From DAOUFU01 sp034429275 (GTDB lineage: Bacteria > Chloroflexota > Anaerolineae > Aggregatilineales > Aggregatilineaceae), in NCBI GenBank assembly GCA_034429275.1, contig DAOUFU010000026.1, positions 1 through 19,435 on the forward strand: a DNA stretch of 19,435 bases, read 5' to 3'. The notes below the pieces were generated by a model. It did no database searches and was not told the origin of the DNA. It saw nothing but the letters and a program-made list of their open reading frames with translations. The translations under genes were made by a program, and so were the position numbers. Shown piece by piece: positions 14,082 to 19,435 of this stretch (position 1 is the stretch's first letter; each line of letters starts with the position of its first letter).

Positions 14082-15584
14082 GTGAACGATCGATGGTCGG
14101 AGAATGACGGACTGACGGACGACTGGGTGCAGACCGAGAGCGATCCGGGGCCGGTGAATGAGCCGGACCTCGCGCCGGAGGTGGGCGCGGCTGAGACTGT
14201 GCCAGGCGCCGTGCCGGACGCGGTGTCGGACGCCATGCCAGGCGCGGACATCAGCCCGGCAGGCGCACCCGGCGGCTTTGGGCTGGCGATTCCGCGCCCC
14301 GACCCCCAGCCGGAGATTCTGCTGCCGCCGGTGGTGCCGGACGATGAGCCGATCCGCCCGGCGACCAGCGCCCGCCACTGGTACAGCCTGACCGGGACGT
14401 CTCCGCTGGACGAGCCGCACGGCCCGGTCGCCCCTTCGACGGCGAGCGGGAGTGGGCTGCCGGTGAGTCGCAAAGCCTTCAGCCAGCACAAGACAACGCG
14501 CGACCGCGTGCGCCAGCGCAAGCTGCGCCGCCAGCGCGGAATCCCCGATGACTGGGCCTCGATGGTGATCGTCTCGGCGCTGGTGGGCGTCACCACCGTG
14601 ATCGGCATCGCCATCTTCTTCATCATCCGCGCGGCGACGGTGGCGGGCACGGTCACCGCGACCAGCGTCCCACAGCAGCCAACCTCGATCTTTTACGGCG
14701 CGGCGGGCGGCGCGTTGGGCGCGGAGAGCCTGGTGATCAACCCCTGGAGCGGCGACGAGCGCTTCACCGTGCTGTTGATGGGCAAGGACAAGCGCCCCGG
14801 CGAATTCGGCAGCGCCTTTTTGACCGACAGCATGATGCTGATCAGCCTCGATCCGCAGACCAAGCGGGTCGGCATCCTCAGCCTGCCGCGCGATCTCCAG
14901 GTGGAAATCCCCGAAGGCAACTATGGCGTGCAGCCGATCAACACCGCGTACCGGCTGGGTGAGCTGGACGGGCCGGGCGGCGGTCCGCGCCTGGCGATGA
15001 TCACCGTGCAGTACAACTTCGGCATCGCGGTGAACGATTACCTGGTGGTCGATTTTGAGACCTTCATCCGCATCATCGACGAGATCGGCGGAATCAATGT
15101 CGAGGTCAAGAAGACCATCGACGACCCCGAATATCCCGATATGAACTATGGCTACGACCCGTTCTATCTTGAGGCGGGCTGGCACCTGCTGGATGGCGAG
15201 ACGGCGCTGAAGTTCGCCCGCAGCCGTCACCAGACCGACGACATCGACCGGGCGGCCCGCCAGCAGCAGGTGCTTTACGCCGTGCGCGACAAGATCATCT
15301 CGGCCAATATGCTGCCCGAACTGGCGGCCAAAGCCTACCCGCTCTATGCCGAACTCAAGAACGGCATCGACACATCGCTGTCGCTCGACCAGATGTTGGA
15401 ACTGGCGTGGTATGTGAAGGACATCGACCGCCACAACATCGTGAGCGGCGTGATCGGGTGGGATTACATCATCGCTGAGAACTGGAACGGTCGCCCGATC
15501 ATCCGTCCCAATCGTGAGAGGCTGCCCGAACTGCTGACCCAGATTTTCGGCCCGAATTACGACCAGCGGGCGACCGGCTCATAA
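14082..15584 (+). CDS. LytR-CpsA-Psr (LCP) family envelope glycopolymer transferase
   Basis: 500 residues from GTG 14082 (TAGGA about 4-5 bases upstream). Residues 1-135 are a Pro/Ala/Asp-rich cytoplasmic tail containing PGAVPDAVSDAMPGADISPA. A basic patch (DRVRQRKLRRQR, 141-152) precedes a single membrane helix at about 160-183. The outer LCP domain (about 225-420) carries LLMGKDKRPG (231-240), the acidic TDS (248-250), ISLDPQTKRVGILSLPRDL with R270 and D271, and ALKFARSRHQTDDIDRAARQQQ with R380, R382, D386, D387 and R390. These are the polyprenyl-phosphate-binding and metal-binding residues of the family. LCP proteins transfer polymers from undecaprenyl-phosphate carriers to peptidoglycan or other acceptors outside the membrane. 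The acceptor here is unknown, and in Chloroflexota the envelope context is itself unusual. A weak hairpin overlaps the stop codon. Confidence 0.92.
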   Translation: MNDRWSENDGLTDDWVQTESDPGPVNEPDLAPEVGAAETVPGAVPDAVSDAMPGADISPAGAPGGFGLAIPRPDPQPEILLPPVVPDDEPIRPATSARHWYSLTGTSPLDEPHGPVAPSTASGSGLPVSRKAFSQHKTTRDRVRQRKLRRQRGIPDDWASMVIVSALVGVTTVIGIAIFFIIRAATVAGTVTATSVPQQPTSIFYGAAGGALGAESLVINPWSGDERFTVLLMGKDKRPGEFGSAFLTDSMMLISLDPQTKRVGILSLPRDLQVEIPEGNYGVQPINTAYRLGELDGPGGGPRLAMITVQYNFGIAVNDYLVVDFETFIRIIDEIGGINVEVKKTIDDPEYPDMNYGYDPFYLEAGWHLLDGETALKFARSRHQTDDIDRAARQQQVLYAVRDKIISANMLPELAAKAYPLYAELKNGIDTSLSLDQMLELAWYVKDIDRHNIVSGVIGWDYIIAENWNGRPIIRPNRERLPELLTQIFGPNYDQRATGS

Positions 15585-15594
15585 CCCGCCGGTC
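15572..15594 (+). terminator. Weak hairpin at the end of the LCP gene
   Basis: 7-bp arms GACCGGC (15572-15578) and GCCGGTC (15588-15594) with a 9-base loop containing the LCP stop codon. No T-run follows; repeat D starts about 20 bases later and could itself stop transcription. Confidence 0.3.
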
Positions 15595-15614
15595 AATCAT
15601 GGACTTTGAGAAAA

Positions 15615-15782
15615 TAACCGGCTATGGTGACCCGCGAGAGTCCGGCCTCACCCCCGACCTGCGCGCCTCTTGGGAGGCGCTTGGTCTACCCCCTCTCCGA
15701 AAATTTTCGGAGAGGGGGCGGAGCGGCCCGGTTTTGGCCGCGCGGGGGTGAGGCCAGCCTTTCGCCCTCTCATATCCGATCA
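15615..15782 (-). repeat. Structured intergenic repeat, copy D (type II)
   Basis: Lies between the converging LCP gene and the acidic-insert gene. The core 15644-15755 is bounded by GGCCTCACCCCC and GGGGGTGAGGCC and is in the inverted orientation (as copy C) relative to copies A, B and E. It contains a perfect 30-bp palindrome at 15689-15718, the GCGGCCCGGTTTTGGCCGC hairpin, and a perfect second-type side hairpin GCGCCTC-TTGG-GAGGCGC. CATATCCGATCA at 15771-15782 marks the right end. No module 1 is present. The GTGACCC end (15627) faces the LCP stop, 43 bases away. Confidence 0.93.
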
Positions 15783-15822
15783 ATTTGTCAATGTGCATAA
15801 TTGGCCCGCCACGCCGCCAGGC

Positions 15823-16503
15823 TCACTCGCCGTCGATGTGCGTTAGCGCGCTGGGGTCGATGTCTTCCGGTGTCTCGCCGGAGTCCAGGTAGGTATAACC
15901 GAAGCCGACCGCGCATTCCGGCAGGCCGAGCGCGGAGACCAGGTCGGCGTGGCGGTCGCTGGCGAACAGGTAACCGATCGCTTCGTCCCACGATTGGCGG
16001 GTGCGCAGCACTTCCTCGACCTCGCTGATGGCCGAGTCGCGCACGCCAAACGTTGAGCACAGCACGACCGCGTCGCCACCTTCTGGGGTATCCCCCATGT
16101 CCTCCTCGTCAAAATCATCGTCGTCGAAATCGTCTTCCCCAGAGTCATCCTGCTCGAAATCGTCCTCGTCGTCTTCCATCTCGTCCTCGTCGATATCGCC
16201 GAAGTAGTTCGGCGAGGAGTCATACGAATCGAGCAGGCGGCCCCGCACGAACAGCCAGTAGGCCAGCACGTCGTCATCGTGGTTGAGCACGGCCAGCGCG
16301 GGGCAGTTGGCTTCGGTCGATAACCGCGCCGCCAGCGCATTCAGCAGGCTGACATCCTGGCTTTCGGTCGAGGCCGGGTAGACAACGATGCACTCGTTCA
16401 GCACCGGAGACACATAGGCGCGTTCGCCCCAGGCGCTCAGCAGGCGGGTGATGTGATCATGGCTCGCGCCGCGCAGGGTGATATTGGTGTAAAAGTTGCC
16501 CAT
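15823..16503 (-). CDS. Protein of unknown function with an extremely acidic insert
   Basis: 226 residues from ATG 16503, which has AAGGAGG 5 bases upstream. This overrides a longer in-frame opening at 16665 that would overlap the permease gene. Residues 1-100 form a mixed domain (MGNFYTNITLRGASHDHITR at the start; YWLFVRGRLLDSYDSSPNYFGD near its end) that looks globular. Residues 103-138 are a nearly pure Asp/Glu stretch, 26 of 36 residues acidic, followed by residues 139-226, a second mixed part (GGDAVVLCSTFGVRDSAISE onward) that could complete the same fold. No signal peptide or membrane helix. The acidic loop could bind cations or basic partners; that is inference. It lies 34 bases downstream of the AI-2E-family gene and is probably cotranscribed. 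I recall similar unnamed bacterial proteins starting MGNFYTN but know no function for them. Confidence 0.82.
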   Translation of the reverse strand: MGNFYTNITLRGASHDHITRLLSAWGERAYVSPVLNECIVVYPASTESQDVSLLNALAARLSTEANCPALAVLNHDDDVLAYWLFVRGRLLDSYDSSPNYFGDIDEDEMEDDEDDFEQDDSGEDDFDDDDFDEEDMGDTPEGGDAVVLCSTFGVRDSAISEVEEVLRTRQSWDEAIGYLFASDRHADLVSALGLPECAVGFGYTYLDSGETPEDIDPSALTHIDGE

Positions 16504-16537
16504 GAGGGCCTCCTTGTGGCAGATAGCGAAGCGGCGA

Positions 16538-17935
16538 TCACAGCGCCCAGTGCGACACATCCGGTTCTGCCGGGTCCGGCGGCGGATCGACGACGGGGCG
16601 GTCGGCAGCGGCGGCAGAGCGGACGACCAGCGCGGACGGAGTCCCGGCGGGGCGGGCTGCGCCATCGTCTGCCGCCAGAGTCGGGAAGCGTCTGCTCAGC
16701 AGGTAGTGAATTAGCCGCAGGTAGAAGCGGTTGACTCCCCGGTGAACATACGCTTCTTCGGAAGGGAAGACATCCTCTTCGAGCAGTTTGCCGCGCACAT
16801 AGCGCCCCAACAAACGGATGGTCGCGGCGATGGGGGCGGCCAGCACCACGCCTAACACGCCCATCAGGTTGGCCCCGATCAGCACCGCCAGCAGTACCAC
16901 GAACGGGTGCAGGTTCAGGCTGTGGCCCATGATGCGCGGGACCAGGAAGATCGCCTCAAGGTTCTGGATCAGGATGTACGTCAGCGAGACGATGATCGCG
17001 TAGGGCAGCCCGGCGTCCAGGCTGGCGATGGTGGAGCTTGGCGTGGTCAGCGCGAACAGCAGCGCGGGAATCTGGGCCAGGGTTGGCCCCAGGTTGGGGA
17101 TGAATTCGAGGAAGCCCGCCACAAACGCCAGCAGCAGCGGCTGGGGCAGCCCCAGGATCAGCGCGGCCACATAGGTGGCGACCCCGACCGACAGGCACAG
17201 CAGAATCTGCCCGCGCAGGTAGGCGTTCCAGATCAGGCCCAGCTCATACATCAGCCGTCGCACATCGCCCCGGTACGTTTCGGGTGTGGCCTGGGCCAGG
17301 TATTCGGCGAACTGGGGGCCGTCGCGCATCAGGTAAAACAGCAGGACCAGCGCGAAGGCCAGCGTGATCAGAAACTGCACCGCGCCGCTCACTACCGCCA
17401 GCACCGAATCGGCCAGCGACAGCGCGGTGGATTGCAGCGAGGACGTCAGGCTGTCCTGGTCGGATTCGTCTTGCTGGGGGCGGAAGGCGTCCTGGATTTC
17501 TTCCCAGGGGACGATGGTGGAATCGCCCACCGTAATCGGGCGGTTGAGCAGACGTTCGAGGTCTGCCTCGGTGCTGGCGACGACATCGGGCACGGTGTCG
17601 GCGAAGTCTCGAAGCTGCGAGACGGTGGCCGGGACGACCAGGATCAGGATCAGGGCCAGCACGCCGAGCACATTGATCCACGCCAGAAACACGGCCAGGG
17701 TGCGGCGCACATCGTGCAGCTTGATGATGCCCAGCCGGTGCTCAAAAAAGGTCACGACGGGCGAGAGCAGGTAGGCCAGCACAAGCGCCACCGCCAGCGC
17801 CGACCAGATCGAGGCGCTCACCTGGCGGGCGACAAACAGCACCAACCCCAGCGCGATCACGGCGATGATGCGCTTGGTGGTCACGCTCCAGGGCGGGCTG
17901 GTCACGGTGGGCGGCTGGTTCGACACGTCGCTCAA
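16538..17935 (-). CDS. AI-2E-family (PerM/YdiK-like) membrane permease
   Basis: 465 residues, longer than the usual 350-400 because of a C-terminal extension. Membrane helices are at about 22-40, 41-64, 80-101, 187-212, 240-285, 310-335 and 345-380. A large outer loop (102-186) precedes the family core: FLEFIPNLGPTLAQIPALLF (275-294) and LVPRIMGHSLNLHPFVVLLAVLIG (341-364) are the signature segments, followed by LGVVLAAPIAATIRLL. The tail (about 390-465) is cytoplasmic and Pro/Ala-rich. The family name comes from TqsA, an autoinducer-2 exporter; other members act in Na+/H+ exchange or unknown transport, so AI-2 export should not be assumed. The start is uncertain: TTG 17935 has AGAGG too close, while GTG at 17926 has it 11 bases away. 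Promoter at 17983-18011. Confidence 0.9.
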   Translation of the reverse strand: MSDVSNQPPTVTSPPWSVTTKRIIAVIALGLVLFVARQVSASIWSALAVALVLAYLLSPVVTFFEHRLGIIKLHDVRRTLAVFLAWINVLGVLALILILVVPATVSQLRDFADTVPDVVASTEADLERLLNRPITVGDSTIVPWEEIQDAFRPQQDESDQDSLTSSLQSTALSLADSVLAVVSGAVQFLITLAFALVLLFYLMRDGPQFAEYLAQATPETYRGDVRRLMYELGLIWNAYLRGQILLCLSVGVATYVAALILGLPQPLLLAFVAGFLEFIPNLGPTLAQIPALLFALTTPSSTIASLDAGLPYAIIVSLTYILIQNLEAIFLVPRIMGHSLNLHPFVVLLAVLIGANLMGVLGVVLAAPIAATIRLLGRYVRGKLLEEDVFPSEEAYVHRGVNRFYLRLIHYLLSRRFPTLAADDGAARPAGTPSALVVRSAAAADRPVVDPPPDPAEPDVSHWAL

Positions 17936-17982
17936 ATCCTCTGCGCGGTGGGCTGCCGTTCTGGCTCAGCATCTCTAGCCCA

Positions 17983-18011
17983 ATTGTAACCCCGCTGAGC
18001 AGCAATGGCTA
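17983..18011 (-). promoter_or_regulatory. Promoter of the AI-2E-family gene
   Basis: On the minus strand TAGCCA (18011-18006, 4/6), a 17-base spacer and TACAAT (17988-17983, 5/6), about 50 bases before the coding start. Confidence 0.6.
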
Positions 18012-18042
18012 CTGAGGTTTCGCCGCGGGTGTATTTCAGAGT

Positions 18043-18071
18043 GGGGGCGAAATTGCGAGAACTTCGCCCCC
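18043..18071. terminator. Hairpin between the CDF gene and the AI-2E promoter
   Basis: 9-bp arms GGGGGCGAA (18043-18051) and TTCGCCCCC (18063-18071) around an 11-base loop, next to the repeat remnant F. It could end minus-strand transcription from the CDF gene or be part of a degraded repeat. No T-run follows. Confidence 0.4.
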
Positions 18072-18072
18072 G

Positions 18073-18130
18073 TCATGCATTTTGATAAGGTGAGCGGATA
18101 GGGGGTGAGGCCGGACTCTCGCGGGTCATC
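18073..18130 (+). repeat. Remnant of the structured repeat, copy F
   Basis: ATTTTGATAAGGTGAGCGGATAG joins directly to GGGGGTGAGGCCGGACTCTCGCGGGTCA. The first part resembles the TGATCGGATATG terminus of the other copies and the second matches the right inner arm and tail of copies A and B. The palindromic core between them is missing, as after an internal deletion. The GGGTCA end faces the CDF stop, 70 bases away. Confidence 0.8.
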
Positions 18131-18164
18131 CCCAGCCGGTGATTTGCTCAGAGATCATCCGCCT

Positions 18165-18182
18165 CCGGCGAAGCATCGCCGG
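18165..18182 (-). terminator. Hairpin after the CDF gene
   Basis: 7-bp arms CCGGCGA (18165-18171) and TCGCCGG (18176-18182) with a 4-base loop, 16 bases past the minus-strand stop at 18198. No T-run follows on the minus strand. Confidence 0.45.
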
Positions 18183-18197
18183 GCGCGAACGAGTGCG

Positions 18198-19103
18198 TCA
18201 GGCGCGGTCCAGCATCGTATCGTCCATCGAGGTCGGGTCGTGGAGCGGCTCCAGGTGGATGAGCAGCGTGACCGACTCCAGCGCGGCGCGGATGTCTTGC
18301 TCTACCTGCTCGGAGAGGGCGTGGCCCTGGCGGATCGTCCATTCATCGGGGATCAGCAGGTGGACCGAGACGAACCGGCGCGATCCTGCCGCGCGCGTGC
18401 GCAGTGCGTGCCAGGCGATGCCTTCCTGCTGCCCGTAACGCTCCAGGATGGCCGTGATCTGCTGCTGTTCTGGGCCGGGCAGGGCGGTATCGAGCAGGCC
18501 CAGCAGCGACCGCCGCACCAGGTGGAAGCCCGCCCAGATGATGTTCGCGGCCACCAGCAGGGCGATCACCGGGTCCAGCCACTCCCAGCCGGTCAGCGCG
18601 ACGGCAGCCACGCCGGCCACCACGCCCATCGAGGTCCAGACATCGGTCATCAGGTGGCGCGAGTCGGCTTCGAGCGTGATGGAATTGTGCTTGCGGGCGG
18701 CGCGGAGCAAAATCCGGGCCACGACCAGGTTGATCAGCGAGGCGCTGGCGGAGATCGCCAGGCCGATGCCCGCCTGCTCGATGGCTTTGAGGTTCATCAG
18801 GCGGTTGATGCTGGTGACAATGATGCTGATGGCGGCCACCAGGATGAGCGCCCCCTCGAAGCCGCTCGAAAAATACTCGGCCTTGTTGTGCCCGAAGGGA
18901 TGCTCATCGTCTGCCGGGCGCGCGGCCACGATGAGGGCGATCAGCGCGGCGATGGCGGCCACCAGGTTGACCCCCGACTCGAGCGCATCGGAGAGCAGGC
19001 CAACTGAGCCGGTCAGCAGGTACGCGCCCGCTTTAAGCCCGATGGTCAGCACGGCGGCCAGGATCGACAGCCAGGCATACCGGGTAAGCGATTGTTCGGA
19101 CAT
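18198..19103 (-). CDS. Cation diffusion facilitator (CDF) metal efflux transporter
   Basis: 301 residues, normal CDF length. Six membrane helices span about residues 10-200, followed by a cytoplasmic metallochaperone-like domain (about 208-295). Transport-site motifs: S33-VGLLSDALESGVN in helix 2 (D39, E42, S43, N46) and H150-LMTD154 in helix 5, the HxxxD half of the site. HPFGHNKAEYF (68-78) is the conserved loop after helix 2. Helix 2 has D-xxx-S rather than the D-xxx-D of Zn-type YiiP, as I recall for a DALES-type subgroup; the metal (Zn, Mn, Fe, Co) is therefore not assignable. ATG 19103 has AAAGGTG 5 bases upstream; an in-frame extension to 19256 would cover the putative -10 and is rejected. 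It is an antiporter exporting divalent cations, probably monocistronic. Confidence 0.93.
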   Translation of the reverse strand: MSEQSLTRYAWLSILAAVLTIGLKAGAYLLTGSVGLLSDALESGVNLVAAIAALIALIVAARPADDEHPFGHNKAEYFSSGFEGALILVAAISIIVTSINRLMNLKAIEQAGIGLAISASASLINLVVARILLRAARKHNSITLEADSRHLMTDVWTSMGVVAGVAAVALTGWEWLDPVIALLVAANIIWAGFHLVRRSLLGLLDTALPGPEQQQITAILERYGQQEGIAWHALRTRAAGSRRFVSVHLLIPDEWTIRQGHALSEQVEQDIRAALESVTLLIHLEPLHDPTSMDDTMLDRA

Positions 19104-19222
19104 TCGATCACCTTTCCGCAAAGCGTGCCCTAATGATGGAACACCGGCTCGATCGGCAGGTGGCCTGGGAAGGTCAGGGCAATCGAGAGAGGATGGTTTG
19201 GGCAGCAGCAAACCTGGCACAA

Positions 19223-19228
19223 AGTATA
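19223..19228 (-). promoter_or_regulatory. Putative -10 of the CDF gene
   Basis: TATACT on the minus strand (19228-19223) with no recognisable -35 and no TG extension. It predicts a leader of about 110 bases, in which I see no metal-responsive riboswitch. Confidence 0.35.
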
Positions 19229-19261
19229 GAACGCGTTGGAAAAAAACGCCTATCACCGCAG

Positions 19262-19435
19262 GGCAAACGCATCAAAAAACTGTTTCGGTTGATGCGCATC
19301 GCCTGCCCCTGATGCACTGTGGCCATGAGATCGGATATAAGGGCAGCGAATGGCTGGCCTCACCCCCGCGCGGCCAAAACCGGGCCGCTTCGCCCCCTCT
19401 CCGAAAATTTTCGGAGAGGGGGCAACCGACAACGC
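19262..19435 (+). repeat. Structured intergenic repeat, copy E (type I, cut by window end)
   Basis: The non-coding stretch 19104-19435 holds the CDF leader and -10, then this copy. Module 1 (19262-19315) forms its best hairpin here, CGCATCAA paired with TTGATGCG. The core begins at 19356 with GGCCTCACCCCC, followed by the GCGGCC/GGGCCGC hairpin and a perfect 32-bp palindrome at 19392-19423. The sequence stops in the segment that leads to the side hairpin in copies A and B. Orientation is as in A and B, so a minus-strand gene end is expected just beyond the window. Confidence 0.92.

Noticed and set aside
13848..15434. Long minus-strand open frame over the LCP gene
   Set aside because: Shadow of the LCP coding sequence; no ribosome site or domain signal.
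16538..17935. Quorum-sensing autoinducer-2 exporter
   Set aside because: The family name derives from one member; no luxS or other AI-2 gene is nearby, so only the family is called.
2450..19435. CRISPR array
   Set aside because: The repeats are long, kilobases apart and separated by genes, with no regular spacers and no cas genes.

Overview
The window is a stretch of high-GC (by eye about two-thirds G+C) bacterial chromosome. It carries sixteen protein-coding genes, no RNA genes, and an unusual set of structured intergenic repeats. The style of the genes suggests a member of the Chloroflexota, probably near Anaerolineae: a TPR protein with the WLWLASVAGD-type repeat, a multi-GAF soluble sensor kinase, an LCP protein with a long Pro-rich cytoplasmic tail, and an SH3b-trypsin exported protease. 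This placement is inferred from protein style only.

Layout. 1-831 (-): 6-phosphofructokinase, with its 3' end beyond the window and a near-consensus promoter at 896-924. 1032-2330 (-): TPR/Cys-rich/single-TM protein. 2715-3817 (-): a two-gene unit, YrdB-like membrane protein then MBL-fold hydrolase. 4184-5437 (-): MFS drug-efflux type transporter, with a dyad next to its extended -10 element. 6034-6363 (+): thioredoxin, converging on a small acidic protein at 6511-6810 (-), with a 13-bp-stem terminator between them. 7020-11596 (+): a tight unit of small membrane protein, PAS-4xGAF histidine kinase, and adenosine deaminase (4-base overlap with the kinase). 11624-13213 (-): secreted SH3b/HtrA-like serine protease. 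13379-15584 (+), divergent from the protease: unknown glycine/beta-rich protein with a C-terminal coiled coil, then an LCP-family cell-envelope enzyme. 15823-17935 (-): AI-2E-family permease followed by a protein with an extremely acidic insert. 18198-19103 (-): cation diffusion facilitator.

The most striking signal lies between the genes. Five full or nearly full copies and one remnant of a structured repeat occur at 2450-2706, 3921-4170, 5578-5815, 15615-15782, 18073-18130 and 19262-19435 (cut by the window end). Each full core is bounded by GGCCTCACCCCC/GGGGGTGAGGCC. It contains a near-perfect 30-32 bp palindrome centred on CCGAAAATTTTCGG plus side hairpins whose stems stay paired while their sequence or length changes. 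The copies fall into two subtypes. A separate hairpin module precedes four of them, and in one copy the core is flipped relative to that module. All four copies next to a gene 3' end present the same end (GTGACCCGCGAGAGTCC) to the stop codon, 27 to 70 bases away. This looks like a REP/BIME- or MITE-like element with a possible role at transcript 3' ends. No mobilising enzyme is encoded in the window.

Several promoters share an extended -10 of the form TGnTATAnT. Most functional calls rest on visible catalytic motifs. The unknown proteins are described without an assigned function.
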